Below, piece by piece: positions 25,095 to 34,203 of a stretch of 64,000 nucleotides of DNA. A program made the position numbers and the translations under genes. The stretch's first letter is position 1. Every line of letters begins with the position of its first letter. The notes beneath the pieces are model-generated. The model was given only the letters and a program-made list of their open reading frames with translations, was not told where the DNA came from and did not search any database. The DNA is from Oceanospirillum sp048268485 (GTDB taxonomy: Bacteria; Pseudomonadota; Gammaproteobacteria; Pseudomonadales; Halomonadaceae): NCBI GenBank assembly GCA_048268485.1, contig JBLWVL010000002.1, forward strand, positions 62,001 through 126,000. Reading direction: 5' to 3'.

Positions 25095-25961
25095 ATGCTG
25101 GATGACTTTATTATCAGAGCAGCACTGGCCGGTATCGGAGTTTCTCTGGCAGCGGCCCCCCTTGGCTGCTTTGTTGTTTGGCGGCGTATGGCCTACTTTG
25201 GCGATGCCACAGCCCATGCCGCCATGCTAGGTGTTGCCTTGTCTCTGGCACTGTCCACGCCGGTCTTTGCTGGGGTACTGCTGGTTACATTACTGATGGC
25301 CGTTACCGTGTCTCTGCTCAGTGGCCGCAGTTACGCTATGGACACTTTACTGGGGGTCATGGCGCACTCTGCACTGGCTATCGGGTTGGTCGCTGTTTCT
25401 TTTCTGGACGGAATACGTATTGACCTGATGGCTTACCTTTTTGGCGATATTTTAGCAGTCGGCAAGCTTGATCTGACGATTATCTGGGGAGGGGCATTTC
25501 TGGTACTGGTAATGGTGGGTTATCGCTGGTCAGCCCTTCTGCTTGCCACTATAAACCCTGACCTGGCCAGAGCCAGCGGCATTTCACCACAAAAGGAGCA
25601 GCTTATATTGACGCTTGCCCTGGCCATTGTTGTCGCTGTTGCCATCAAAGTCGTTGGTGTTCTCCTGATTGCGGCGCTGCTAATTATACCAGCAGCCACC
25701 GCGCGCCCTTTCAGCCAAACACCTGAAGTAATGGCACTGATCGCTGCACTTATCGGTATTTTCGCCAATATAGCTGGCCTGGCGGGTTCTTATCATCTGG
25801 ACACCCCCACAGGCCCGACCATTGTCTGTGTAATCGCCGCTCTTTTTGTTCTGCTAAACCTGCTTAAAGGTCTGATCCAAAAGACAGGCGCCCTTTTAGT
25901 CCGTATGATCTCACCTCGTACATCAGAACAACCCGGTCTCACTGAAACAAGTAAGGATTAG
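25095..25961 (+). CDS. znuB: Zinc ABC transporter permease ZnuB
   Basis: A 288-residue ABC-3 family permease with about eight membrane spans. Family motifs include GCFVVWRRMAYFGDATAHAAMLGVAL near the N-terminus and VKVVGVLLIAALLIIPAATA in the middle. The C-terminal 20 residues are hydrophilic. AGGAGAT precedes the ATG. Confidence 0.94.
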   Translation: MLDDFIIRAALAGIGVSLAAAPLGCFVVWRRMAYFGDATAHAAMLGVALSLALSTPVFAGVLLVTLLMAVTVSLLSGRSYAMDTLLGVMAHSALAIGLVAVSFLDGIRIDLMAYLFGDILAVGKLDLTIIWGGAFLVLVMVGYRWSALLLATINPDLARASGISPQKEQLILTLALAIVVAVAIKVVGVLLIAALLIIPAATARPFSQTPEVMALIAALIGIFANIAGLAGSYHLDTPTGPTIVCVIAALFVLLNLLKGLIQKTGALLVRMISPRTSEQPGLTETSKD

Positions 25962-25969
25962 CGCCCGTT

Positions 25970-27271
25970 ATGATCTTCAACAGAGTTCCGTTTTTCACAT
26001 CACTGCATAAAGTTCTACTTGTTATCGCCTGTCTTATGCTTGCACTGGCCGTCATAACGCCATCAAACCAAACAGTCATAACCCTGACTCCCGGTTTATC
26101 GGTGAGCTCTGGCAACGCAGTCAATGAACCATCTGACTCACCAGAGAATAAACCGGCTCACCGGGACGAAACAAAAGTCCAATGGCTGGTGGAGCCCGGA
26201 GACAACCTCAGTTATATTTTCCAGCAAAACGGCATACCTGCTTCAGTACTCCACGAGGTTATGCAGGCAGATACCCAGTATCTGGACCTGGAAACACTGC
26301 AACCAGGAGTTCGCCTCGGCCTGGATCTGACCGATGATGGCATTCTCGCTCAGCTAATCCTCTATCGCGACCCGGCCCGGAAGATCACCTATACCCGACA
26401 AATTGACGGCACTTACCAGCACCAGAAGCAGCAAGCGGAAACCTACTGGGTCTCGGAGGTATACCGGGGAGATATCCAAGGCAGCTTTTATCTTTCTGCA
26501 AAAGGTGTCGGGCTGGGACAATCTCAGATCGCTCTGATCAGCCAGCTATTAAGCTACCAGCTTAACTTCAGACGTGACCTTAGAGCAGGAGATCACTTTA
26601 CGGCCATTATCGGGCGGGAGATGACCGGCGAGGTTGAAACAGGCCAAACCCGAATAGAATCCGTATCCCTGCAGCGCCGTCAACGCACCCATTACGCGTT
26701 CCAGTTTAAAGGCCACTACTATGATGAGAAAGGGGAAAGTGTTACTCCGGCATTTCTACGCTGGCCAACCTCAAAAAGATACCGCATCAGCTCATCCTTT
26801 AATAAAAACCGTCTGCACCCGATAACCAAACGCCGGGCACCGCACCATGGCGTTGATCTGGCAACTCCGACAGGAACCCCTATTCTCAGTACAGGTGATG
26901 GAGTTGTAAAACGTATCGGCAATCACCCTTTCGCGGGTAAATATATCGATATTGACCATGGTGGCAGTTATAAAACCCGCTATCTGCATTTGAGCCGCAT
27001 ACAGGTAAAAAGAGGCTCACAGGTAAAAAGAGGTCAGCGAATTGCACTCTCTGGTAATACAGGTCGCAGTACAGGCCCCCATCTTCATTTTGAACTGCAT
27101 ATTGATGGTCGCCCTGTTAACCCCGTGACCGCCAAAATACCAACGGCCGCCGCCATCAAGCCTCAGGATATGGCTGAATTCTCAGCACTGCGCGAACAGA
27201 AAATGGCGGTTATGGAACAAGCGGCCAGCATGTCAGTGCTACACACGGCGCAAAACAGCCGGGAATTTTGA
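25970..27271 (+). CDS. mepM: M23 murein DD-endopeptidase, MepM-like
   Basis: 433 residues. One N-terminal hydrophobic anchor or signal (about 15-35), an OapA/LysM-like region (about 65-115, PGDNLSYIFQQNGI), and a C-terminal M23 LytM domain (about 290-400) with zinc motifs HHGVDLATPTGTPI and TGPHLHFELH. MepM cleaves D-Ala–mDAP crosslinks to let the sacculus grow. It is 8 bases after znuB, so it is likely in the Zur-controlled transcript; in E. coli it is also next to znuA. Its 3' end overlaps the convergent eamA gene by 33 bases. Confidence 0.9.
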   Translation: MIFNRVPFFTSLHKVLLVIACLMLALAVITPSNQTVITLTPGLSVSSGNAVNEPSDSPENKPAHRDETKVQWLVEPGDNLSYIFQQNGIPASVLHEVMQADTQYLDLETLQPGVRLGLDLTDDGILAQLILYRDPARKITYTRQIDGTYQHQKQQAETYWVSEVYRGDIQGSFYLSAKGVGLGQSQIALISQLLSYQLNFRRDLRAGDHFTAIIGREMTGEVETGQTRIESVSLQRRQRTHYAFQFKGHYYDEKGESVTPAFLRWPTSKRYRISSSFNKNRLHPITKRRAPHHGVDLATPTGTPILSTGDGVVKRIGNHPFAGKYIDIDHGGSYKTRYLHLSRIQVKRGSQVKRGQRIALSGNTGRSTGPHLHFELHIDGRPVNPVTAKIPTAAAIKPQDMAEFSALREQKMAVMEQAASMSVLHTAQNSREF

Positions 27272-28144
27272 TCCCGGCCAGCGGGCAAAAATCATCACAT
27301 TACCCAACACTACCAGGCCAAAACCTAGCAGCGCGAGCTCTGTCCACTGATAACCTTCATAGAAGGTTGAAATGGTCAGAGCCACCGCCGGAAACATCAC
27401 GGTACTATAGGCCGCTTTATCCGCACCAATACGCCCAACCAGGATCAGATAGGCCGTGAAACCGATCACTGTACCGGGAATCGCCAGATACAATAATGAA
27501 CTGATATAACCGGTTTCCCAACTGAAGGTCAAAGGCACACCCTGCAGCAGAATAATCACACTCATCATCAACACGCCGTAGAACATACTCCAGGCGTTGG
27601 TGGTTGTGGTTTTAAGCCCTTTTTTCTGGTGGCGAACCGACACCATATTGCCACTGGAAAAAAACCAGGTACCTAATGCCGCAAGTCCCATACCCAGCAG
27701 CACATCCGCATTAAAGCCCCCGTCTGTAATCTGCGGCCAAAACAGTGCGGCCACGCCCGCAAGCCCGAGGCAAGACCCCAACACCGTACGCAACGCCGGA
27801 CGCAAACCAAACCAAAGACGGTTGTTGATCACATTCATCACCGTAGCCATGGAGAAGATCACAGAGGCAAGGCCACTACTGATATAACCCGTGGCGGTAT
27901 AGATACAGAAGAAGTTAAAACAAAACAGACAGCACCCCTGAATAAAGCAGAACAGATGGTCGCTGCGCTCAATCTTTTGCAAACGGCGGCTTAATAGCAG
28001 CACCGCAAACAGCACCAGCGCTGCCAATGAAAAGCGGTAGAGAATCGAAGCCTGAACCGCCACCTCACCCAGTTGCAGTTTAATCGCAATCCAGGTAGTC
28101 CCCCAGATCAGAACCGTCAGCAGATATAAGCCCGTATTTACCAT
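27239..28144 (-). CDS. EamA/DMT-family exporter
   Basis: A 301-residue protein with ten predicted membrane spans in two EamA repeats, opening with LLTVLIWGTTWIAIKLQLG. DMT exporters expel amino acids or other metabolites; the substrate is unknown. AGGTAA precedes the ATG. It is divergent from the AraC regulator at 28363, which may control it. Confidence 0.88.
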   Translation of the reverse strand: MVNTGLYLLTVLIWGTTWIAIKLQLGEVAVQASILYRFSLAALVLFAVLLLSRRLQKIERSDHLFCFIQGCCLFCFNFFCIYTATGYISSGLASVIFSMATVMNVINNRLWFGLRPALRTVLGSCLGLAGVAALFWPQITDGGFNADVLLGMGLAALGTWFFSSGNMVSVRHQKKGLKTTTTNAWSMFYGVLMMSVIILLQGVPLTFSWETGYISSLLYLAIPGTVIGFTAYLILVGRIGADKAAYSTVMFPAVALTISTFYEGYQWTELALLGFGLVVLGNVMIFARWPGSKFPAVLRRV

Positions 28145-28362
28145 AAGTGTTTACCTGTCAGGTGCGTGCACCGGTTATTAAAGCGCGAGTATCTGCGGTA
28201 ACTATTCAAAAAGATTACAGATTACTGCGCCTTTATCGGATTCTTGCGTTTTTTATCAACATCGGGGGATTAGCACCATAACAAGCGCTGCTAAAAGCTT
28301 GCCTGCCCATAAGGCCGCGAGTAGCATGTCCTGCCAGCAATCAGTTTTCTCATAGGCTTTTT

Positions 28363-29265
28363 GTGTCCGAAAAAATTTACCCAGACCCACCTTCTGTCTC
28401 GCAACCGGTATTCCAATGCCTGTCCAACACTCAGGCGCAGCTGGAAAACCATACCGAGCTATGCAATGGTTCCAGCGCTGCCATCTGGCGACGGGAAGAG
28501 AGTGATCTTACCCGCTATCAGCATCCGGGCCACCACACCCTAAGTTGTTATTTGGGTGGCGGCCATGCCATTCGCCGCTTATTTACCCATCGCACGCAAG
28601 GCGGAGGCGGCCCTGGTCGTATCTGCCTGATGCCTGGTGACGGTGATTCCCACTGGGATGTAAACGGCCCGATCCACTTTATGCATCTCTATTTTTCTGA
28701 GCAGCACCTAAAGGATCTGGCGGGGAGAATTCAAGATAAAAGCAGCAACCACCTGCAGCTGCAGGATATGACCTTTATGGAAGATAGCTGGATCAGCAAT
28801 CTGTGCCAGCAGGTGATACGTCCGCTGAACTGGCAGGACAACGCCGACCGCATCGCCCTAAGTAGCGCCAGCGATATGCTGATGGTCCATCTATTGAAGA
28901 ATTATTGCGGGAATTACACCCGCCTGCCGGAAAGTAAAGGCGGGCTATCGCCTTATCTGCAGCGACAACTTTTGGACTATATCGAACAGCACCTCGATCA
29001 CCCGTTAACACTGCAGGAATTAGCAGCTTTTGCCCAGTTGAGCGAGTATCACTTTGCCCGTATGTTTAAGGTCAGCTTCGGGCAGGCTCCCCATCAGTAC
29101 GTCACCGAACGACGGTTAAACCGTGCTGCAGATCTGATACGGGATAAACGCCTGTCACTGGCAGAGATCGCCCTGCGGTGTGGCTTCTCCAGCCAAAGCC
29201 ATTTTAGTCAGCGGTTTAAACAGTTTTATCACGTCACCCCAGCGCAGTACCGGAAGGGGCATTGA
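28363..29265 (+). CDS. AraC-family transcriptional regulator
   Basis: 300 residues. The N-terminal part (about 50-180) looks like a cupin-type sensing domain; the C-terminal 100 hold two helix-turn-helix motifs (LTLQELAAFAQLSEYHFARMF and LSLAEIALRCGFSSQSHFSQRF) and the family end FYHVTPAQYRK. It starts with GTG; no strong ribosome site is seen. The divergent DMT exporter is the likely target. The inducer is unknown. Confidence 0.88.
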   Translation: MSEKIYPDPPSVSQPVFQCLSNTQAQLENHTELCNGSSAAIWRREESDLTRYQHPGHHTLSCYLGGGHAIRRLFTHRTQGGGGPGRICLMPGDGDSHWDVNGPIHFMHLYFSEQHLKDLAGRIQDKSSNHLQLQDMTFMEDSWISNLCQQVIRPLNWQDNADRIALSSASDMLMVHLLKNYCGNYTRLPESKGGLSPYLQRQLLDYIEQHLDHPLTLQELAAFAQLSEYHFARMFKVSFGQAPHQYVTERRLNRAADLIRDKRLSLAEIALRCGFSSQSHFSQRFKQFYHVTPAQYRKGH

Positions 29266-29343
29266 ACCTTTAAAAGATGCTCATCGTTAAAAGTCGGACA
29301 CTCAACTACTGCATCTAGACTAATAAATTAGGGATTGATAAAT

Positions 29344-30165
29344 ATGGATATTAACTATCGCCAGATAGCTCGGACTCACCTTGAATTCGCTAAAACAGAA
29401 ATGAATTAAAAAAATGATTATAGGCTCAAATACGCTGCCCTTGAGTTGAGAATGGCGTTGGAGGGAATTATTTATGATCGAGCAAATGCTTACGCCGATG
29501 AGTTTCCTCCTGAGGAGTATGCCACATGGCAGCCCCAGAAAGTTCATGCCATTCTTTTGGAAATTGACCCATATGCAGATAAGGATAGTTCATTAAGTAT
29601 AGGTGTTGAGCCTGAATTCGGAGTAGCCCCTCCCTCCGAAGAAATGAAGCAACTCGGTACGGAAGTAGTTTACAGTCTCAAAAGTCTAAAAAAACATTAC
29701 AATCAGCTAGGCCACTACCTACACATTCCTTCTTTAAAGCGAAGTCTGTCAGGCAACGATATTGACTTTCAGAAGCTTAGAAATCGCTGCGAAATTATTC
29801 TGTCCTTCGTAGATGAAATATTAAAATCACCAATTTTCAACTGCACTTTTGGGCGTTTCACGAGCATACCTTGTATTAGCTGCGGGAAGATTATTCGAAA
29901 GAGAATTCCAGATAACCAAGAAGAAATCGAAGCAAAGTGTTTTGGTGACGGCTGCACGGCTATCTATCGAATAACCAATAAAAACAAAGAGGACTCAGAT
30001 CTTACCTGGAGTCCATATGGAGAAAAAATTCCTTGTGCTAACCAAAGCTGCCAACACGAATTTTTCTTATGGCATACGGAGGTTAAAGCAGGCACAAATT
30101 GGCTATGCCCGAAGTGTGATGGGAGGAATACTCTATCTCTTGGTATTCTCTTTGAGGAAAAGTAA
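29344..30165 (+). pseudogene. Zinc-ribbon protein gene interrupted by in-frame TAA
   Basis: An ATG at 29344 with AGGGA eight bases upstream opens a frame that reads 21 codons, meets TAA at 29407-29409, and continues in the same frame to 30165. Both sides of the stop read as one helix-rich N-terminus (THLEFAKTEMN, stop, KNDYRLKYAALELRMALE), so a GAA to TAA change is the simplest cause. The rest has a WQP motif and two Cys-pair zinc ribbons at the C-terminus (CISCGK…CFGDGC and CANQSC…CPKC). The only restart codons (TTG 29446, ATG 29452) have no ribosome site. A+T content is higher than in neighbours, suggesting acquired DNA. Function unknown. Confidence 0.65.
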
Positions 30166-30181
30166 TTAGAACATCAATAAT

Positions 30182-30210
30182 AAAAATGCACTGAAATCAG
30201 TGCATTTTTT
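30182..30210. terminator. Terminator shared by zinc-ribbon gene and antitoxin
   Basis: The stem AAAAATGCACTGA/TCAGTGCATTTTT (30182-30194 with 30197-30209) works on both strands. The antitoxin stop codon TGA lies inside the stem. Confidence 0.85.
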
Positions 30211-30475
30211 GTGCTTGTAATGAAAGCTCAAACCCGCAGGCGTGGGCATATTTCAGAAGCGTTGACCAACTCGGATTAGCATTACCCCGCTCAAGACGGC
30301 TGATATTACTCTTGTTGGTTTGCATCCGCTCTGCGACCTGCTCCTGCGTTAATCCAGCCTTGCCACGCATAGTCAGTAACTGATCGATCAGGTTGAACTC
30401 ATCTTCCAGTTTGTCATATTCCGCTTTTACTTCCGGATTTTTCAGCACTCGCTGTTTCAGTCGTTGTAGACTCAT
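30197..30475 (-). CDS. higA: HigA-type XRE antitoxin
   Basis: 92 residues with an XRE helix-turn-helix in the C-terminal two thirds (LTQEQVAERMQTNKSNISRLERG). The N-terminal 30 residues resemble antitoxins that pair with HigB/Gp49-like toxins. Its ATG overlaps the toxin stop (ATGA), the toxin-first order of higBA. It should neutralise the toxin and repress from the palindrome at 30813. Confidence 0.85.
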   Translation of the reverse strand: MSLQRLKQRVLKNPEVKAEYDKLEDEFNLIDQLLTMRGKAGLTQEQVAERMQTNKSNISRLERGNANPSWSTLLKYAHACGFELSLQAQKMH

Positions 30476-30795
30476 AAGGACTGAACCTCTCTCTGACGAT
30501 CCCGAGCCAATTTCAGCTCACTTTTCGGTGTTTTCTGTGACTTCTTCACATAGGTATGCAGAACATAAATATGTTGGCCATGAAGGTAACAAAACAGCCC
30601 TCTGCCTATACCTTCCTGAGCTTTTGCCCTTAGTTCAAAAAGGCCATTTCCCATCGCCTTCGTGTGGGGTGGGCCAAGGTTTGCGCCATGCTTCGCCATC
30701 ATCTCAAGCAGCTTAACCATTCGCGCCTGAAGCTTAGGTGACATTTGCTCAATCTGATCTTCAACCCCTTCGTAAAAATCGATCTTCCATGTCAT
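30472..30795 (-). CDS. higB: RelE/HigB-type (Gp49-like) toxin
   Basis: 107 residues: MTWKIDFYEGVEDQIEQMSPKLQARM, then GNGLFELRAK, GRGLFCYLHGQHIYVLHTYVKKSQKTP, the pattern of phage-derived Gp49-like/HigB mRNA endonucleases. Such toxins cut ribosome-bound mRNA. AAAGGAT precedes the ATG. Expressed with the antitoxin. Confidence 0.85.
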   Translation of the reverse strand: MTWKIDFYEGVEDQIEQMSPKLQARMVKLLEMMAKHGANLGPPHTKAMGNGLFELRAKAQEGIGRGLFCYLHGQHIYVLHTYVKKSQKTPKSELKLARDRQREVQSL

Positions 30796-30812
30796 AAGAA
30801 ATCCTTTCCCTG

Positions 30813-30830
30813 GTTATCATATATGATAAC
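30813..30830. promoter_or_regulatory. Palindromic operator of the toxin–antitoxin operon
   Basis: GTTATCATATATGATAAC is a perfect 18-base palindrome 17 bases upstream of the toxin ATG; it contains a TATGAT that could be the -10 box on the minus strand. Its place suits autorepression by the antitoxin. Confidence 0.7.
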
Positions 30831-30862
30831 TCTAGTTCACAGAACAAAAAGCAGCCAACTTT

Positions 30863-33025
30863 TTACCCCCGCTTCCAGCGGTGATATTTCTCCACCCATA
30901 CCAGCAGTTTTTCCGGGGCGTGGGCTTTCTTCCACTCTCCGGCGGCAAACTTGTTGGCTTCCGCCAGGGTCGGGTAGGTATGAATAGTGCCGAGAATTTT
31001 GCTCAGCCCTAAGCCATGCTTCATCGCTAACACATACTCTGCCAGCAGGTCTCCGGCGTGGGTGCCGACAATGGTTACCCCCAAGATTTTATCCTTGCCG
31101 GGTACGGTGAGTACTTTAACAAAACCTTCGGTACTGCCATCAGCAATGGCCCGATCCAGATCATCAAGGCCGTAACGGGTGACTTCAAAAGGGATATTCT
31201 GTTCCCGTGCCTCGGTTTCCGACAGGCCAACCCGCGCCACTTCAGGGTCGATAAAGGTGGCCCAGGGAATCACAGAGTAATCCGCTTTAAAGGACTTCCA
31301 CTCCCCAAACAAAGCATTAACAGCCGCGTACCACGCCTGATGGGCCGCGGTGTGGGTAAACTGAAACGGCCCCGCCACATCCCCTGCCGCGTAGATATTC
31401 GGGTAGAGGGTTTCCAGATACTCATTGGTGACAACGGTGCGCTCGGTCTGAATCCCCAGATTCTCCAGCCCGTAACCGGTGAGGCGCGCTGTCCGGCCGA
31501 CGGCACAGATCAGGCGGTCAAAGGCGATAACCTCTTCTTCACCATCAGGGTTCTTCACGATCAGTTGTTTTTCACTCTGATTCTCACCACCAAGCTGGCA
31601 GCGTATCGCTTCGTAACCGGTCAGCAGGTTTACACCGCTTTTACGCAAGGCATTGGCGGCCAAATCAGAAACTTCCGGATCTTCCCGCACCATAACGCGC
31701 TCATTACGCTCCACCTGAATCACGTTACTGCCTAAGCGAGCAAAACTTTGTGCCAGCTCACAACCGATAGGGCCACCACCCAGTAATACCATACGCGGTG
31801 GAATATCGTCTTCTTTCGCCAGCTCTTCCCACAGGGTATCACTGGTGAGATAGCCCACTTTATTCAATCCCGGAATCTCCGGTACAAAGGGTTTGGCTCC
31901 GGCGGCGACCACAATACTACGAGCCGTTAACCTTTGGCTGCTGCCATCATTCAACTGAATTTCTACCGTCCACGGATCAATAATTTTGCCGTAACCCTGT
32001 AAAACCTCTACCCCCAGGCTGGTATAACGCTCAACACTATCATGGGGCTCAATGGCAGCGATCACGTCATGGATGCGCTGCATCACCTTTTTAAAACTGA
32101 ATTGAGGCTCTCCACCTTCCAGGCCATATCGATCCCCATGGCGCATCTGTTCGGCCACTTTGGCGCTTTTGATCAACGCCTTACTGGGCACACAGCCGTA
32201 GTTGAGGCAATCACCACCCATTTTATTGGCTTCGATCAGGGTTACTTTGGCTTTAACTGCGGCGGCAATATAGGCACTAACCAAACCCGCTGCACCACCA
32301 CCGATCACAATTAAGTTACGATCAAATTTAGCCGGTTTCTGAAAGCCTTTGTAAACCCGACGCTTTTTGACTGCAGCCACGATTTTTTTAGCGATCAAAG
32401 GGAAAACGCCAAGCAGCGCAAAAGAGAACAGAATTTCGGGGGAAACAATACCGGCCAGAGAGTCCAACTGACCTAACTGAGTACCTGCATTCACATAAAT
32501 CAGGGTTCCCGGCAACATACCCAACTGGCTGACCCAGTAATAAGTACGGGTTTTGATCGGCGTTAACCCCATCAAAAGATTGATCAGAAAAAACGGAAAC
32601 ACCGGCACCAAACGCAAGGTAAACAGATAAAACGCGCCTTCCCGCTCCACACCCTGATTAAAGGCTTTTAGCCGGTCACCAAAGCGCTCCTGCACGCTAT
32701 CCCGCAGCACAAAGCGCGCCACCAGAAAGGCCAGAGTAGCTCCGATGGTTGACGCGAAGCTTACCAGAATCAAACCTTCGACCAGTCCATAAACAGCGCC
32801 AATCGCCAGGGTCATAATCGTTGCACCGGGCAGCGAGAGCGCCGTGGCCGCCACATAGATTACAAAAAATACAGCCACCGTGATAAAAGGGCTTTGATTC
32901 TGCCAAAGCGCCAGCTGCTCCTGACTGTTTTTCAGACTATCTAAGGTCAGATACTGATTCAGGTCGAAGGCAAAAAAAGCGGCAACCACCGCAGCGATAA
33001 ATGTAATAAGTACAAGTTTTTTCAT
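30863..33025 (-). CDS. Fusion of VTT (TVP38/DedA-like) membrane domain and MerA-like FAD disulfide oxidoreductase
   Basis: 720 residues. The first 230 are a VTT/TVP38 membrane domain (ALSLPGATIMTLAIGAVYG, FTLRLVPVFPFFLINLLMG, about six spans). Residues about 235-700 are a class I pyridine nucleotide-disulfide oxidoreductase: FAD motif VIGGGAAGLVSAY, redox pair GGDCLNYGCVPSKAL, NAD motif LLGGGPIGCELAQSFA, C-terminal dimer part HTYPTLAEA. There is no mercury-binding N-terminal domain or C-terminal Cys pair, so mercuric reductase activity is doubtful. Similar fused proteins occur in other proteobacteria. It probably passes electrons at the membrane; the substrate is unknown. Confidence 0.88.
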   Translation of the reverse strand: MKKLVLITFIAAVVAAFFAFDLNQYLTLDSLKNSQEQLALWQNQSPFITVAVFFVIYVAATALSLPGATIMTLAIGAVYGLVEGLILVSFASTIGATLAFLVARFVLRDSVQERFGDRLKAFNQGVEREGAFYLFTLRLVPVFPFFLINLLMGLTPIKTRTYYWVSQLGMLPGTLIYVNAGTQLGQLDSLAGIVSPEILFSFALLGVFPLIAKKIVAAVKKRRVYKGFQKPAKFDRNLIVIGGGAAGLVSAYIAAAVKAKVTLIEANKMGGDCLNYGCVPSKALIKSAKVAEQMRHGDRYGLEGGEPQFSFKKVMQRIHDVIAAIEPHDSVERYTSLGVEVLQGYGKIIDPWTVEIQLNDGSSQRLTARSIVVAAGAKPFVPEIPGLNKVGYLTSDTLWEELAKEDDIPPRMVLLGGGPIGCELAQSFARLGSNVIQVERNERVMVREDPEVSDLAANALRKSGVNLLTGYEAIRCQLGGENQSEKQLIVKNPDGEEEVIAFDRLICAVGRTARLTGYGLENLGIQTERTVVTNEYLETLYPNIYAAGDVAGPFQFTHTAAHQAWYAAVNALFGEWKSFKADYSVIPWATFIDPEVARVGLSETEAREQNIPFEVTRYGLDDLDRAIADGSTEGFVKVLTVPGKDKILGVTIVGTHAGDLLAEYVLAMKHGLGLSKILGTIHTYPTLAEANKFAAGEWKKAHAPEKLLVWVEKYHRWKRG

Positions 33026-33185
33026 CGGGATTCTCTTTTAAGGGAGCTACCGAAATAATTTGGAAGCAGCCGGAATAATTTGATCTGAAAAAGAATACGC
33101 AGCGATTGGAGTTTAGGATTCATTCCTCTCGTGGAAAGCATGATCTTTTTCATGCTTCCCATGTATCCCTGTCCATCAGCAAGAA

Positions 33186-33212
33186 AAAAGCCGGCTCAAA
33201 GGCCGGCTTCCT
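33186..33212 (-). terminator. Terminator after yheU
   Basis: GCCGGC (33190-33195) pairs with GCCGGC (33202-33207) around TCAAAG, with AA/TT extensions and a T run on the minus strand. The yheU stop lies in the loop. Confidence 0.8.
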
Positions 33213-33438
33213 GTAGACGTGTTCTGTATTCCTGTTTGGTGAGGATGGTAACGGACTCGGTTACCGGGTCATAAACAATGGCCAGCTCGCCTTTAACCAG
33301 CTGCTGACGCACCTGTTGTACCCAGTCTTCAAGTCCAACATCAACCTCCGTGGTGTCGTAACCCTGGCGGGTGACAAAATCTTCCAGCAATCCCTGCAGC
33401 GCATCCGGTGAAATATCCCGATAGGGAACATCGATCAT
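33196..33438 (-). CDS. yheU: YheU family protein
   Basis: 80 residues matching the YheU/UPF0270 family (IPxxxLSPEALxGLIEEFVxREGTDYG-like opening, here VPYRDISPDALQGLLEDFV). The function is unknown. GAGAGA precedes the ATG. It stands alone between the transglycosylase gene and the VTT fusion gene. Confidence 0.85.
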   Translation of the reverse strand: MIDVPYRDISPDALQGLLEDFVTRQGYDTTEVDVGLEDWVQQVRQQLVKGELAIVYDPVTESVTILTKQEYRTRLQEAGL

Positions 33439-33500
33439 AAAGTCTCTCTTTTTCGGTTGTCTCTTTCAGAAGCTGGCGTTTATCCGGTTTTTGCCTGAAG

Positions 33501-34157
33501 TCAGAACACCCACCAGCTGGCTCCACGATTCAGTGTCGCACGACAGCTTTCCAGCTGTTTGTGATATTCAATGGCGCGGTTAGCAACTTTGGCAGAGACA
33601 TTTTTCAGCCAGGATTTATTTTTCCAGGTTTTGTCTGCATAACCACCATGACCTTCGTGATAGGCGATATACATGTAATAAGTGTTGTTACGCTCAATGC
33701 CGTTTCTCAGATACCCCTGATAGTTATACCAGCCAATAAAATCCACTGCACCGTGAAAGCGGCCACGACTGGCACGACGGTTACCGGTTTTCTCCTGATA
33801 CTCTTTCCAGGTAGAGTCCAAAGCCTGGGTATAACCATAAGACGAGGACTTACGTGGCCCGGGGAAAATACCCAGAAATGTGGTACGTTCCGGTTGAGCA
33901 TCCGGCTTGAATGACGATTCCTGGTGGATAAACGCCAGCAGAATTGGCACAGGAGTTCCCCACTTTTCTTCTGATTGTTTAGCCGAGATATACCAATCGG
34001 GGTACTGGCGAAAGATCTCACAGGCATTATCCGGCTCTTGCGGCGGTGCAACAGCACACCCCGTAAGAAGAAGGGCGATCATACTCAGTAAAGACAGGCG
34101 CAGTGTGCCACTTTCTCTTCTGATCTGATGTTTGCATCCTTTAATCATTTTGCTCAT
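33501..34157 (-). CDS. Lytic transglycosylase SLT-domain lipoprotein
   Basis: About 218 residues. A signal with lipobox (LLLTGC) suggests an outer-membrane lipoprotein. The SLT domain has the catalytic Glu in FIHQESSFKP, then SSYGYTQALDSTWKEY and a late YHEGHGGY. Such enzymes cleave the glycan strands of peptidoglycan. The frame extends to 34250, but the ATG at 34157, with GGATGAG upstream, gives a normal signal peptide. It follows ligA by 46 bases. Confidence 0.82.
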   Translation of the reverse strand: MSKMIKGCKHQIRRESGTLRLSLLSMIALLLTGCAVAPPQEPDNACEIFRQYPDWYISAKQSEEKWGTPVPILLAFIHQESSFKPDAQPERTTFLGIFPGPRKSSSYGYTQALDSTWKEYQEKTGNRRASRGRFHGAVDFIGWYNYQGYLRNGIERNNTYYMYIAYHEGHGGYADKTWKNKSWLKNVSAKVANRAIEYHKQLESCRATLNRGASWWVF

Positions 34158-34203
34158 CAATATCTCATCCATTTCAGTCTGTTCAGCCCAATACTGGCTT
34201 GCA

